Shown here: one piece after another, positions 8,836 through 17,757 of the stretch
Position numbering within the stretch: the stretch's first letter is position 1
Layout: each line of letters opens with the position of its first letter
NCBI RefSeq assembly: GCF_014640155.1
Contig: NZ_BMGK01000008.1
Span: forward strand, 1-64,000
DNA length: 64,000 nucleotides
Source of the DNA: Planktosalinus lacus
GTDB taxonomy: Bacteria > Bacteroidota > Bacteroidia > Flavobacteriales > Flavobacteriaceae
Direction of reading: 5' to 3'
Position numbers and translations under genes: made by a program
Notes under the pieces: model-generated
What the model was told of the DNA's origin: nothing
Database searches by the model: none
The model's input: the letters and a program-made list of their open reading frames with translations, nothing else

Positions 8836-9837
8836 TTAGGATTTCACTTCCTCACGCCCATCTGCGTGAATGGCAAAACGCCCTTTATTAGCGGCGTGTA
8901 CATTTTCATAACTCTCCCATGGCCAGCCTCCAAACTGGTCTTTTTGATACTGTGAGATGGCCTCCTGTATTCCCTGATGTGAATTGGCCACAAAAGGACC
9001 TTGCTGTACAACCGGCTCACCAATGGGTTTGCCTTGAAGGAATAACAACTCTGCAGGAGCTTCTCCGTTTTTAATGGTTATTGATTTTGTTGGGAACAAA
9101 TCCAGTGAATGCTCTTTAGGAATCGTGAATCCTTCCGTTTCTATTTCATGGCCGTTATAAAAGAAGAGGGTTCTGTTTGTACCTTCAGAAGCTGTGGGTA
9201 TTTCCAATTGCGCTCCGGGTTCCATTTTTATAGTCCAAATAGCCACTTCATTAGCAGGGTCAGCAGCCCATGAATTGGGAGTTGGGGCTGCGGCCTGGGT
9301 ACCTTTGTAGTTTCCGGCAACGATTTTTAAGCGTACACCGTTTTCGTTTACTATGGGGATTTCTTCATTCCAAAGCATTCTGAAGTAGGGGTCTACTCCC
9401 TTACTTTTCTTAGGGAGGTTAAGCCATAGCTGAAATAACAAAAAGGGATTTTCTTTTTCTTGATTCAATAATGGAAACATCTCACAATGCATCACCCCTT
9501 TACCGGCGGTCATCCATTGCACATCGCCGTTTCCAAAACGCCCGGCGGCACCCAGTGAGTCACTGTGGTCTGCAAAGCCTTTTTCTACCAGTGTAACGGT
9601 TTCAAAACCACTGTGAGGATGGGCGGGGAATCCTGGAACACGTTGGCCGTGATACATGCGCCAGCCGTCTTTAATCGTAAAATCCTGACCAATATTCCTC
9701 CCCTGAAGTAAAGTGGGATCAGGTCCCAGGTGTTCATTGCCTTTGGGGAATTGATCTTTGTGATAGGCACAAAATAAAAAAGGGTCTTGTGTTTCCCAAT
9801 GAAATCCGAGTTGTTTTACTTTTTTGATTGCTGTCAT
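8836..9837 (-). CDS. Pirin family bicupin protein
   Basis: 333-residue pirin-family protein with two cupin domains. The N-terminal domain carries the metal site: FPAHPHSGFETVT near residue 75 (His, His, Glu) and GVMHCE near 115. Family members are quercetin 2,3-dioxygenase-like or redox-sensing proteins; the role here is unknown. C-terminal residues 190-290 form the second cupin. A perfect 16-bp palindrome lies 18 bp upstream of the start (9855-9870). It is followed by repeats, not by another gene. Confidence 0.9.
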   Translation of the reverse strand: MTAIKKVKQLGFHWETQDPFLFCAYHKDQFPKGNEHLGPDPTLLQGRNIGQDFTIKDGWRMYHGQRVPGFPAHPHSGFETVTLVEKGFADHSDSLGAAGRFGNGDVQWMTAGKGVMHCEMFPLLNQEKENPFLLFQLWLNLPKKSKGVDPYFRMLWNEEIPIVNENGVRLKIVAGNYKGTQAAAPTPNSWAADPANEVAIWTIKMEPGAQLEIPTASEGTNRTLFFYNGHEIETEGFTIPKEHSLDLFPTKSITIKNGEAPAELLFLQGKPIGEPVVQQGPFVANSHQGIQEAISQYQKDQFGGWPWESYENVHAANKGRFAIHADGREEVKS

Positions 9838-9854
9838 AGTTTAGTGTCTGTTTG

Positions 9855-9870
9855 ATTGTAAAATTACAAT
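9855..9870. promoter_or_regulatory. Palindrome upstream of the pirin gene
   Basis: ATTGTAA-aa-TTACAAT has perfect 7-base arms and a 2-base spacer, 18-33 bp before the pirin ATG. It is a plausible operator; no adjacent regulator gene is present to assign it to. Confidence 0.45.
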
Positions 9871-9902
9871 AAATCTAAAACTACTTTTATTAACAAATTG
9901 AT

Positions 9903-9931
9903 AAAAAAAAGAGTCCCGGTGATCAGGACTC
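9903..9931 (-). terminator. Terminator of the LysM gene
   Basis: On the minus strand, stem GAGTCC/GGACTC with a 9-base loop is followed by a run of eight T, 25 bp after the LysM gene stop. Confidence 0.8.
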
Positions 9932-9956
9932 TATTGCATTGAGGATGTAAGGTGTC

Positions 9957-10334
9957 TTAAGGATTGGGTATTTTCAATACTTGTCCGGGATGAATCATAT
10001 CGGGGTTTTTGAGTTGGTCTGTATTCGCTTTAAAAATAACGGTGTATTTATTGGCATCCCCATAATAGTGTTTGGCTATCTTTGATAAGGATTCGCCACT
10101 TTTCACCTGGTGGGTTGCATAGACTGTGGTGTCGTCAACTTTGATGTCTGCCATAATATCGGAAGGGTTTTCACCACCGATGCGTTTGATTTCATCCCAC
10201 AACAGGTTCTTTTCGTATTGGTTTTTGGTAGTGCCCCATAGTTTAAGCACACCGTTTTCCTCTTTTACATCGCCGTTTTGCACCTGAAGCTTTTCACCCA
10301 AGTCCAAAACAGATTGATATTTTGCTTTGACCAT
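9957..10334 (-). CDS. LysM domain protein, Kbp/YgaU-like
   Basis: 125 residues: an N-terminal BON-like segment (about 10-70, VQNGDVKEENGVLKLWGTT) followed by a C-terminal LysM domain (about 77-124, VKSGESLSKIAKHYYGD and HPGQVLKIP). This order is that of the E. coli potassium-binding protein Kbp (YgaU). There is no signal peptide, as in Kbp. A single gene with its own terminator. Potassium binding is by family analogy only. Confidence 0.85.
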   Translation of the reverse strand: MVKAKYQSVLDLGEKLQVQNGDVKEENGVLKLWGTTKNQYEKNLLWDEIKRIGGENPSDIMADIKVDDTTVYATHQVKSGESLSKIAKHYYGDANKYTVIFKANTDQLKNPDMIHPGQVLKIPNP

Positions 10335-10492
10335 AATTAATTGTTTTAATATTTCTACTTAAAGATAAGGGTTTTTCTTGATTCTTAAAACCGTTTTATC
10401 AAATTACTGGTATATAAGAGTAGGTTGTCTTGTACAAGTTTTGAGAGCAGACAATTTTTTTTGAAAAAGGTGTTCTAATTCAAAATAATTAT

Positions 10493-10512
10493 TAACTTTG
10501 AATCGCAAAGTA
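10493..10512 (+). promoter_or_regulatory. Promoter overlapped by an inverted-repeat operator
   Basis: The -7 box TAACTTTG (10493-10500) overlaps ACTTTG-aatcg-CAAAGT (10495-10511). The same palindrome with one more base pair occurs at 11459-11477 before creD. The overlap with the -7 box suggests repression, most likely by the winged-helix protein encoded at 11142. Confidence 0.65.
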
Positions 10513-10518
10513 CTTTTT

Positions 10519-11145
10519 ATGAAAACAGAAGAAGAATACATTCAGGACATCTCACAAATCCGTTCCATGATGGAGCGCTCCACCCGGTTTCTATCACTTA
10601 CCGGATGGTCAGGTATATTGGCCGGGGTATATGCCCTGGCAGGCGCTTACTGGGCTTACCGGACCTATTATGTAGCCGGGGAAAGTTTGTTGTACAATAC
10701 GCTTGACACGCCCCAATTGTATGCCCCTGCACAACCTTTTTTCTTGTTGGCCACAAGTATTTTAGTATTGGCCGTTGGAACAGCAGTGCTTCTTTCGTGG
10801 AAACGAGCCCGTACAAAAGGCGAACAATTATGGAATCCTGCAGCACGCCGGTTGGTTATTAACCTGGCGATTCCGTTAGTAACAGGAGGTGTATTTGTAT
10901 TGCTGTTGTTTGCAAAGGGATTGGTGGGACTCATTGCACCGGCAACCCTTATTTTTTATGGACTGGCCCTGGTCAATGCCGGTAAGTTTACTTTTGAGGA
11001 AGTCAAATATTTCGGTATTATTGAAATCCTTTTGGGACTTTTGGCGATGTACTTTATTGGATACGGACTTTTATTCTGGGCGATTGGTTTTGGGTTGTTG
11101 CACATTGTATATGGGGTCTATATGCATATCAAATATGAGCGATGA
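10519..11145 (+). CDS. Multi-pass membrane protein of the HTH-CreD operon
   Basis: 208 residues from the ATG at 10519 (an upstream in-frame TTG lies in the promoter box). An N-terminal cytoplasmic stretch rich in Glu/Ser/Arg (about 1-28) is followed by about six hydrophobic helices. I recognise no named domain. Its stop overlaps the start of the regulator gene by four bases (ATGA), so the two are translationally coupled. The link with the regulator and creD suggests a role in envelope homeostasis. Confidence 0.85.
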   Translation: MKTEEEYIQDISQIRSMMERSTRFLSLTGWSGILAGVYALAGAYWAYRTYYVAGESLLYNTLDTPQLYAPAQPFFLLATSILVLAVGTAVLLSWKRARTKGEQLWNPAARRLVINLAIPLVTGGVFVLLLFAKGLVGLIAPATLIFYGLALVNAGKFTFEEVKYFGIIEILLGLLAMYFIGYGLLFWAIGFGLLHIVYGVYMHIKYER

Positions 11146-11441
11146 AAAAACTAGACGGTCAATTCCACAAAGCTTTTGAAAACAGAATCCGTCTGGGAAT
11201 CATGTCGGCCCTGGCTGTTAATGATACACTTGATTTCAGTGCGTTGAAAGACTATTTAGAGGTTACAGACGGCAATTTAGCGAGCCACTTAAAGGCACTG
11301 GAAAAGGAAGCCTTTGTGGGGGTGAGCAAAACCTTTGTAGACCGAAAACCCAATACCAAATACAGTATCACAATGGCCGGTAAAAAAGCCTTTGAGGCAC
11401 ACCTGAATGCCCTGGAGCAATTAATCAAATCACATAAATAA
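11142..11441 (+). CDS. Winged-helix transcriptional regulator (HTH_34 type)
   Basis: 99-residue DNA-binding protein with an ArsR/MarR-like winged helix: the recognition helix is near LEVTDGNLASHLKALEKEA (about 42-62), the wing near KPNTKYSITMAGKKAF (about 70-85). It lacks ArsR metal cysteines. Such regulators commonly sit beside creD in Bacteroidota. Two nearly identical palindromes, before the operon and before creD, are the likely binding sites, which implies autoregulation. Confidence 0.88.
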   Translation: MKKLDGQFHKAFENRIRLGIMSALAVNDTLDFSALKDYLEVTDGNLASHLKALEKEAFVGVSKTFVDRKPNTKYSITMAGKKAFEAHLNALEQLIKSHK

Positions 11442-11458
11442 CTATTTTTTTAACCCTT

Positions 11459-11477
11459 TACTTTGAAATACAAAGTA
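11459..11477 (+). promoter_or_regulatory. Second operator, upstream of creD
   Basis: TACTTTG-aaata-CAAAGTA is a perfect 7-base inverted repeat 17 bp after the regulator stop and 16 bp before the creD ATG. It matches the operator at 10495-10511 including the downstream CAAAGTACTTTT context. Confidence 0.65.
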
Positions 11478-11493
11478 CTTTTAAAATCTAACT

Positions 11494-12843
11494 ATGGAAA
11501 GAGAAAACAAAAATTACTTCGAGCGGTTAGGCCGGTCAATCAAGGCTTCTGTAACTTTAAAATTACTGTCAATATTTATATTGATGTTACTGCTGCTCAT
11601 TCCGTTATCATTTGTGGAATCATTGATAAAAGAGCGGGAAAGCCTCAGGCAACAAACGGTCACCGAGGTAAGCAGTAAATGGGCCAACAGTCAGGAAATT
11701 TACGGTCCAATACTCACCATACCCGTTCAAAAAAGGGTGCAGCCGGAAGACGGCAGTAAACTATTCAAAGATGAAATTCACATCCTTCCATCCCAGTTAA
11801 ACATTCAGGGGATCGTGACACCCCGAAAATTGAAACGCGGTATCTATGAGGTGGTGGTTTATGATGCTGAGGTATCGTTTTCAGGGAATTTTGACAGTAT
11901 TCAAAAAGTGCTGGATCAATGGAGCGATTATGAGGTTGCCCTGGAAGAGGCCTTTTTAACCATCCATATATCAGACCTGCGCGGGATCAGGGAAAAAGTG
12001 ACTTTGCAATGGAATGACCTGAGTAAGCAGGTGAGTCCCGGTTCTGCGATACCCGTGCTCATTCCTTCAGGAATTACTGTGAAAGACCTTGAAACAATAC
12101 AACCGGATGCCTCCAATGCATTTGCTTTTGATTTGCAATTGCAAGGCAGTGAGCATTTAGGGTTTGTACCTCTTGGAAAAGAGACTACAGTAATGATTTC
12201 TTCCAACTGGCAGGATCCGAGCTTTTCAGGTGCTTTTCTACCCGTTGACCGCAGTGTAACAGAAGCAGGGTTTGAAGCTGAATGGAAAGTGCTGGAGCTC
12301 AACCGCAACTATCCGCAGTTTTGGTTGGGCAATGCACATACACAGCCCCTGAAGACTTCAGCTTTTGGGGTAGACCTGTTGTTGCCCGCCACAGATTATC
12401 AAAAGGCGATGCGTTCAGCAAAATATGGGTTGTTGGCAATTTCGCTTACGTTTCTGACCTTTTTTCTGGTAGAAATATTTAATAAACGTAAACTGCACCC
12501 GTTTCAGTACATCCTGATTGGTCTGGCACTGGTGCTTTTCTATACCTTGCTGGTCTCAATTTCAGAACATACTACTTTTAATAGTGCCTATCTGATTTCG
12601 AGTGGCATCATCATCGGAATGATTGCTCTTTATGCCAAGGCGATTTTGCAAAGTATTCTACAGACCCTGGTGCTGGTCATCATACTTTGTTTTACCTATG
12701 CCTTTGTTTTCGTTACCCTGCAGCTTCAGGATTATGCACTGCTGATTGGCAGTGTTGGTTTAACGGCGATACTGGCTTTTACGATGTACATCACCCGTAA
12801 AATCAACTGGTATGCCCTGAGTTCAGAAAAATCAACTACCTAA
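11494..12843 (+). CDS. creD: Inner membrane protein CreD family
   Basis: 449-residue CreD-family inner membrane protein. One N-terminal transmembrane helix (about 22-42) with the family sequence LLLIPLSFVESLIKERE is followed by a large periplasmic domain (about 50-310) and five or six C-terminal helices (about 315-440). In proteobacteria CreD is induced by CreBC and affects envelope integrity and colicin or beta-lactam tolerance. Here it is linked to a winged-helix regulator instead of CreBC. Length is normal. Confidence 0.92.
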   Translation: MERENKNYFERLGRSIKASVTLKLLSIFILMLLLLIPLSFVESLIKERESLRQQTVTEVSSKWANSQEIYGPILTIPVQKRVQPEDGSKLFKDEIHILPSQLNIQGIVTPRKLKRGIYEVVVYDAEVSFSGNFDSIQKVLDQWSDYEVALEEAFLTIHISDLRGIREKVTLQWNDLSKQVSPGSAIPVLIPSGITVKDLETIQPDASNAFAFDLQLQGSEHLGFVPLGKETTVMISSNWQDPSFSGAFLPVDRSVTEAGFEAEWKVLELNRNYPQFWLGNAHTQPLKTSAFGVDLLLPATDYQKAMRSAKYGLLAISLTFLTFFLVEIFNKRKLHPFQYILIGLALVLFYTLLVSISEHTTFNSAYLISSGIIIGMIALYAKAILQSILQTLVLVIILCFTYAFVFVTLQLQDYALLIGSVGLTAILAFTMYITRKINWYALSSEKSTT

Positions 12844-12872
12844 TGTTTAAATCAATTTAAAACTTTAAGACT

Positions 12873-13211
12873 ATGACCACTTCAAACACTTCCTCACCTT
12901 TTTTATTTCACACCCCATCACTCCTCAAGCATGCATTGAATGGTGCTCTCATTGCTTTTGCATTGATGGCTTTCTTTATATCAGGAGTAGACGAGCCGCA
13001 TCCTGACTGGCCCACTTACTGGATGTTGCGACCCTTATTGGTCGTGTCTGTTGCCGGAGCAATTGGAGGGGCTTTTTTCTCCATCATGAAGCCTTTGCGG
13101 CAAAAACCGGACTGGAGTGGCTTTGCAGCCTATTTTGTTTGTTTTTTGGTGTATGTTATCGGCTTGTGGATGGGTTCTGTAGTTGGTTTGGATGGAACCC
13201 TGTGGGATTAA
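12873..13211 (+). CDS. Small three-helix membrane protein
   Basis: 112 residues with three hydrophobic helices (about 18-38, 52-72, 90-108). Similar short proteins in flavobacteria are often labelled potassium transporter KefB-like, but no KefB ion-transport domain is visible and that name is not supported here. It begins 29 bp after creD on the same strand, so it is probably the last gene of the operon. Confidence 0.75.
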   Translation: MTTSNTSSPFLFHTPSLLKHALNGALIAFALMAFFISGVDEPHPDWPTYWMLRPLLVVSVAGAIGGAFFSIMKPLRQKPDWSGFAAYFVCFLVYVIGLWMGSVVGLDGTLWD

Positions 13212-13340
13212 GGATAAATCCATATAAAGGGTTCCCTGTTTTGGGAATGAAGCATATCAGGGTGAATTCAAAAAACAATTTGAATCTGCAATTGATCAGG
13301 TATCTGCGGACATGCTCGATTTGACCAGTCCATTGAGGCT

Positions 13341-13706
13341 TTAACCTTTGCGCAGTATTTTTTCCATCTTCCTCCCTTTGGCCAGTTCATCTACCAGTTT
13401 GTCTAAATAGCGCACTTGTCGTGTGAGTGGGGTTTCTATTTCTTCTATACGGTAACCGCAGATCATTCCGGTGATGAGGGAGGCGTTGGGGTGTAGGCTT
13501 GCTTTTTGAAAGAACCTTTGAAAGGTTGCTTTCTCATCGATGAGTGTTTGCAGTGTGCTTTCATCAAATCCTGTGAGCCAGGTGATTACTTCATGAAGCT
13601 CTTCTTTGGTACGGCCTTTTTTCTCCACTTTGGTAACATAATGTGGATATACCGAAGCAAAAGTCATGGTTGCCATTCGTTGATCGTGTTCCGGTGTTGT
13701 ACTCAT
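13341..13706 (-). CDS. DUF2200 domain protein
   Basis: 121-residue soluble protein matching the DUF2200 pattern: [20 protein letters not shown] near residue 14, an EVITWLTGF segment near 40, and a C-terminal helix with [16 protein letters not shown] near 96. No function is established for the family. It is a single gene; the upstream region contains TACCTTAG, a near match to the -7 box. Confidence 0.85.
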   Translation of the reverse strand: MSTTPEHDQRMATMTFASVYPHYVTKVEKKGRTKEELHEVITWLTGFDESTLQTLIDEKATFQRFFQKASLHPNASLITGMICGYRIEEIETPLTRQVRYLDKLVDELAKGRKMEKILRKG

Positions 13707-13849
13707 TGTTGAAGCTTTTAAGGGTTTTTCTTGTTGTTTTAACTGGCTTACTAAGGTACGATTTTTGTTTATTTCGTGGAAAACAGAATGGACACCGTGG
13801 GTCAGAGGTTTATTATTTATGAGGAACTGTTGAACGTTTTTTTAATTGT

Positions 13850-14281
13850 TTATGAGACGGAGGAAAAGCTATAGTTGTTTTTCAAATCGCTTAGAAAATT
13901 TTTGGTAATTGGTTTTTCCTTCATGGCTATAATGTTTTCATCTCTTTTGGCTTTCGCCTTGTCTCGCTTGTCAATTGATGAGGAAATAATGAAAACGCTG
14001 CATTGTTTTTTTAGGGCAGGAGGAAATTTATCATAAGCTGCCATAAATTCAAACCCTGACATGCCCGGCATGTATATATCCACAAAAATCACATTGGGCA
14101 AGAGGGCGGTGTTATTCTGATTTTCCTGTAAATAATTGATTGCTTCTATCGCAGAGGTGTACTGCAGTACTTTACTTCCAAAATTACTTTTGGTAATCAG
14201 GCGTGCTACAATATAGAGGTCGATCAGGTTATCGTCAATGATCATAACGTTTTCAAAACTTGTGTGGTGTTCGTCTATCAT
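13850..14281 (-). CDS. CheY-like response regulator
   Basis: 143-residue stand-alone receiver domain: acidic pair IIDDN near residue 16, phospho-acceptor Asp in FVDIYMPG near 66, Ser in IISSS near 101, and Lys in KEKPIT near 122. There is no output domain, as in Rcp1-type regulators that work with PAS kinases. Its start overlaps the end of the kinase gene by four bases, so it is the likely partner of that kinase. Confidence 0.92.
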   Translation of the reverse strand: MIDEHHTSFENVMIIDDNLIDLYIVARLITKSNFGSKVLQYTSAIEAINYLQENQNNTALLPNVIFVDIYMPGMSGFEFMAAYDKFPPALKKQCSVFIISSSIDKRDKAKAKRDENIIAMKEKPITKNFLSDLKNNYSFSSVS

Positions 14282-16626
14282 GGTTTTAAATTTTTAAGTT
14301 TAATGGAAAAGGTAGTTCCTTCTCCTATTTCTGATTGAATTTCAATACTTCCCTGCAGTTTTTCGATGGCTTCTTTTACAATATACAGCCCCAATCCCGA
14401 GCCTTCAGTTTTACCGGGCAGACGATAAAACATATTGAATATTTTATCGTGATAGTTAGGGTCTATACCCATGCCATTGTCTGCAATGCAGAGTGTCAAT
14501 TCTTTTTTAGTTGAGGTACCGCTTATTTTCAGATACCTTCCTGAAGCCTTAGTTGTATGGTACTTGATGGCATTGGAAATAAGATTTTCAAGAATGGTAT
14601 TGAAACGTTTCCGGTCAGAATGAAAGGGAAGCCGATCGTCAATATCAATCTGAAACGAGATCCCGGCAGCCATTTTGATGTTTCGCACTGAATCTACAAT
14701 TTCATGGATGGCTTTTGCGATGGGAATTTGCTGTATTTCCAGATCCATACGGTTGTTTTGGGAGTAACTCAAAATGTTTTTAATAAAACCGTCCAGGCGG
14801 GTAATACTGTTGTGAATCATTTTTACCTGTTCAAGGGTTTCGGGTTCTTTGCTGTCTTCTTCAATTATAGAAATAAGGCCCAAAACAGAGGTGAGCGGCG
14901 AGCGTAAATCATGAGAAACACTATAAACAAAGCGATCCAGTTCCCTGTTTGTTTTAATTAGTTTCCTGTTTGAAATTCTTAATTCTTTGGTTCGTTTTTC
15001 TTTTTCTTCATTTTGGTCAGCGAGTTTTTTGTTAAGGGACTTGAGTTTCTCATCGGTGATTTTTTGTGCGGATATATCGGTCACCATGGCCAGACTTCCT
15101 TTATAGGCACCTTCTTCATCAAAAAGCGGATTTGTTGAAATATGGGTCCAGACTTCTTTGCCGGATTTTGAAATGTATTTAAACTGTAATTTATCAGAAT
15201 AGCCTTCGTTTTTATTTTCCATCAATGAGATTGCCAATTGCCTGGCCTCTTCGTCCATAAAATAGAAGATGTTTTTTCCCATCATCTCGTTCCGGGTATA
15301 CTCAAGAATCTCACAGAGTTTATTATTGACAAAAGTGGTTTTATTTTCTTTATCTATCAGCCAGATTCCTTCCTGAGCAGTTTCAACAATTTGCCGGTAT
15401 TTCTTTTCACTTTCACTGATGATTTTTTCTGCTTTTTTACTTTCCGTAATGTCAATCAAGACACTGACTACCTCGGTCATCTCACCGGAGTCATTGGTAA
15501 AAGGCACCGGATAGGGCCTTACATTTCTCTTTTGTCCATTGGGGCGCTCCACGATGATTTCCTTGTAGTTGATGTTATTGCTTTTTTTTGCGGCAATCGC
15601 CACCGGCCACAGGTCGACCGGCAATGGTTTGCCATCTTTGCTGTAAATCTTCCAGGATCCGCACCATTTTTTTCCAATATCCGGTTCTTTTCCCCATAAA
15701 GTGACAGCCGCTTTGTTATAAAACAGCAGGGTTCCCTCAAGGTTACAGGAATAAGTAGCCACCGGTAGATTTTGAATAAGCTCTTTATAGCGGCTTTCAC
15801 TTTCTTCAATTTTTTTACGCGCCTCAACCAGCTCGGTCACATCAGTGGCAAAGAATAAGATGCCATCTATCACGCCTTCGTGATCTCGATTTGCCTGATA
15901 AATATAGTTCAGGTACCTGTCTGTGAGTTTACCGTTTCCATTTTGATCAAATTTCACAAGCATTTCATCGGCAGCAACCGTTTCGCCGGTTTTATAGACT
16001 TTGTCAAGGTATTCAAAGATGCCCTGTGCTTCCAGTTCGGGCAGGACTTCTTTTACGGTCTTTCCAATCACTTCTTTTACACCTATGAGCTCCAGATAAA
16101 GCGGATTTGCCAATTCATACACATAGTCAGGACCTTTTAACCTCCCCATGCAGGAAGGTGCCTGATCGTATAACTCATTGAATCGTTGTTTTTCACTTTC
16201 AAGTGATGCTTCTATTTTTTTTAAAACTGTTACATCCTCTATGGAGTGTAAGATATGAGTGATTTTATTGTGCTCATCTTTTATGGGAATATTCTGAATG
16301 GTAGCATACTTGACTTTAAACCCGGAAGGATTGCGAATGGGAATGTCATATTTTTGAAGTGGCATGGTGTCGGGTGCTTTGGTGTCAACGACATTCATCA
16401 GGGAGTTTCTTAGGTTCTCAACGCCTTTTGAAAGCCTGTCTTCAGGATTTTCTGGAAAGGCTTCAAAGATTCCTTTTCCTATCAACTCCTTTTCGGGAGT
16501 ATTTACTATATCCAAATAGCAATCGTTGGCTGCTACTATCGTAAATTTTGGAGCATCGGGCAACAAAACGACACTGGGAGCAGACATGCATTGAAAAATC
16601 GGTCTGAATTGATGATGATGGTGCAT
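14278..16626 (-). CDS. Multi-PAS sensor histidine kinase
   Basis: 782-residue cytoplasmic kinase with no clear transmembrane helix. Four PAS units are recognisable (about 10-130, 140-265, 275-395, 400-525), then a coiled coil (525-560), HisKA with the phospho-acceptor in VYSVSHDLRSPL near 570, and HATPase_c with N-box LISNAIKYH near 680, G1 DNGMGID near 718 and GSGLGL near 746. The PAS units probably sense redox, light or small molecules, but no cofactor residues can be assigned. It is coupled to the receiver gene downstream. Confidence 0.93.
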   Translation of the reverse strand: MHHHHQFRPIFQCMSAPSVVLLPDAPKFTIVAANDCYLDIVNTPEKELIGKGIFEAFPENPEDRLSKGVENLRNSLMNVVDTKAPDTMPLQKYDIPIRNPSGFKVKYATIQNIPIKDEHNKITHILHSIEDVTVLKKIEASLESEKQRFNELYDQAPSCMGRLKGPDYVYELANPLYLELIGVKEVIGKTVKEVLPELEAQGIFEYLDKVYKTGETVAADEMLVKFDQNGNGKLTDRYLNYIYQANRDHEGVIDGILFFATDVTELVEARKKIEESESRYKELIQNLPVATYSCNLEGTLLFYNKAAVTLWGKEPDIGKKWCGSWKIYSKDGKPLPVDLWPVAIAAKKSNNINYKEIIVERPNGQKRNVRPYPVPFTNDSGEMTEVVSVLIDITESKKAEKIISESEKKYRQIVETAQEGIWLIDKENKTTFVNNKLCEILEYTRNEMMGKNIFYFMDEEARQLAISLMENKNEGYSDKLQFKYISKSGKEVWTHISTNPLFDEEGAYKGSLAMVTDISAQKITDEKLKSLNKKLADQNEEKEKRTKELRISNRKLIKTNRELDRFVYSVSHDLRSPLTSVLGLISIIEEDSKEPETLEQVKMIHNSITRLDGFIKNILSYSQNNRMDLEIQQIPIAKAIHEIVDSVRNIKMAAGISFQIDIDDRLPFHSDRKRFNTILENLISNAIKYHTTKASGRYLKISGTSTKKELTLCIADNGMGIDPNYHDKIFNMFYRLPGKTEGSGLGLYIVKEAIEKLQGSIEIQSEIGEGTTFSIKLKNLKP

Positions 16627-17144
16627 ACTTCTTTTTGGTTAAACAGCGTATAATAAAATGGGGAGTGTGTAATCGAAGTAATTGATCTTACTTGATTTTT
16701 ATAAAATTCAAATCATTAAAAAGAATAGAGGAGAGTAAAAAATTTGTAGGGGAGTGGTCAATCATTTCACGAATGATTTCCTTTTTATTTCTGTAAAGAC
16801 ACACATTTTGTAGCTGTCTATTTCAATCAAAAAAGGATTGACCGGTATAAAAACAAACTCAAACGTACTACAATTAAATGTAATTAGTACGCTTCCAGAT
16901 ATTTATTATTCTAAATTATGAAAATTTTGTGTAATAAGTGGGTGTTTGCGATAAACTTTAACAAAAGCGCAATTTGTTGAAGCCGATTGAAATCTAGTCT
17001 TTCTTCCTATATTTTAAAGGTTTTGTGAACGCGATTAATGTCAGTATCGGCAGGCTTTGAGCAAAGAGTTGAATATATTCTCACTTTAAAAAATCAAGTC
17101 ATTACTACTTAGAAATCTGTGATTTATGTAACATTTATCAGGAT
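16627..17144. other. AT-rich intergenic region
   Basis: No convincing gene on either strand. It holds one inverted repeat, CGTACTA (16864-16870) with TAGTACG (16885-16891), and the upstream part of the shared stress promoter. Confidence 0.5.
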
Positions 17145-17184
17145 TTGTGTAACACCTGTTAACACTACAGGAACCATCTTTGTA
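17145..17184 (+). promoter_or_regulatory. Shared stress-type promoter, copy 1
   Basis: GTAACA (17149-17154), exactly 20 bases, then CATCTTTGTA (17175-17184). The same elements with the same spacing precede the genes at 24888 and 62007. Homology to the 61.9 kb copy extends upstream (AATCTGT-rATTTATGTAA, TTGTGTAACA). It excludes the ATG at 17184 as the start codon. Confidence 0.75.
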
Positions 17185-17222
17185 TGATTGCAATTAGAGA
17201 CCACCAAAAAAATAATACAGTT

Positions 17223-17456
17223 ATGGAAGCAAGTAGCGAAAACGGAACGAATATGAGCGCTATATTTATAATTAGAGGTGACTGGAACAAGCAATCGAAT
17301 GCCTTAAAAATAAATTATCCGCATCTTACGAATGAGGATGTGAATTACGAAGTCGGTAAAGAATCAGAACTATTTAACAGACTTGAAAGCAAATTGGGCA
17401 AAAACAGAAATGAAGTAATTGGGATTTTAAAAAGTACCCAAGAGCGGGTTTTTTAA
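17223..17456 (+). CDS. CsbD-like stress protein
   Basis: 77 residues from the ATG at 17223; the upstream ATG at 17184 lies in the promoter. Residues 20-70 match the CsbD/YjbJ pattern: GDWNKQSNALKINYPHLTNEDV, GKESELFNRLESKLGK, then EVIGIL. CsbD proteins are small hydrophilic general-stress proteins of unknown mechanism. The first 15 residues are an extension. A terminator follows closely. A second start at 17253 (MSAIF) is possible. Confidence 0.82.
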   Translation: MEASSENGTNMSAIFIIRGDWNKQSNALKINYPHLTNEDVNYEVGKESELFNRLESKLGKNRNEVIGILKSTQERVF

Positions 17457-17478
17457 AGTTAGTTTAGTTTGAATGTTA

Positions 17479-17513
17479 AAAGGGAGCCTTTGGGGAAGGG
17501 CTCTCTTTTTTTG
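17479..17513 (+). terminator. Terminator of the CsbD-like gene
   Basis: AGGGAGCC / GGGCTCTCT stem then a T tract. It is homologous to the terminators at 25168 and 62258, which share the ctttgggga loop. Confidence 0.85.
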
Positions 17514-17519
17514 TTTTAT

Positions 17520-17539
17520 ATCCCCGCGAATGCGGGGAT
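17520..17539. repeat. Short perfect hairpin
   Basis: ATCCCCGC-gaat-GCGGGGAT, perfect 8-base arms, lacking a T tract. Possibly a mobile-type hairpin rather than a terminator. Confidence 0.5.
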
Positions 17540-17646
17540 CTCTTCATTTAAATGCACTAACATAAATTCAAATCAAAAAGCTCAATAATGCGGGGTTACC
17601 CATCTCACCCAATCCCCACGACCTTGCCCTCCAAAAATGAAAACCT

Positions 17647-17683
17647 AAAACCCATGAAGTGTTTTAAACACTTCATGGGTTTT
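17647..17683. terminator. Perfect 18-base inverted repeat between convergent genes
   Basis: AAAACCCATGAAGTGTTT and its exact reverse complement are separated by one base. The arms end in A and T runs, so it can act as a bidirectional terminator between the CsbD-like gene and the metallophosphatase gene that ends at 17758. Confidence 0.75.
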
Positions 17684-17757
17684 GGTTGACTTTGAAGTTT
17701 TCTTAATTTGAACGCTCACTTTAATTAATTGCCTCGATGGGTAAGGCTTATGAAAAC

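Noticed and set aside
17184..17222. Upstream ATG for the CsbD-like gene
   Set aside because: It lies directly after the -7 box, so transcripts would start at or past it.
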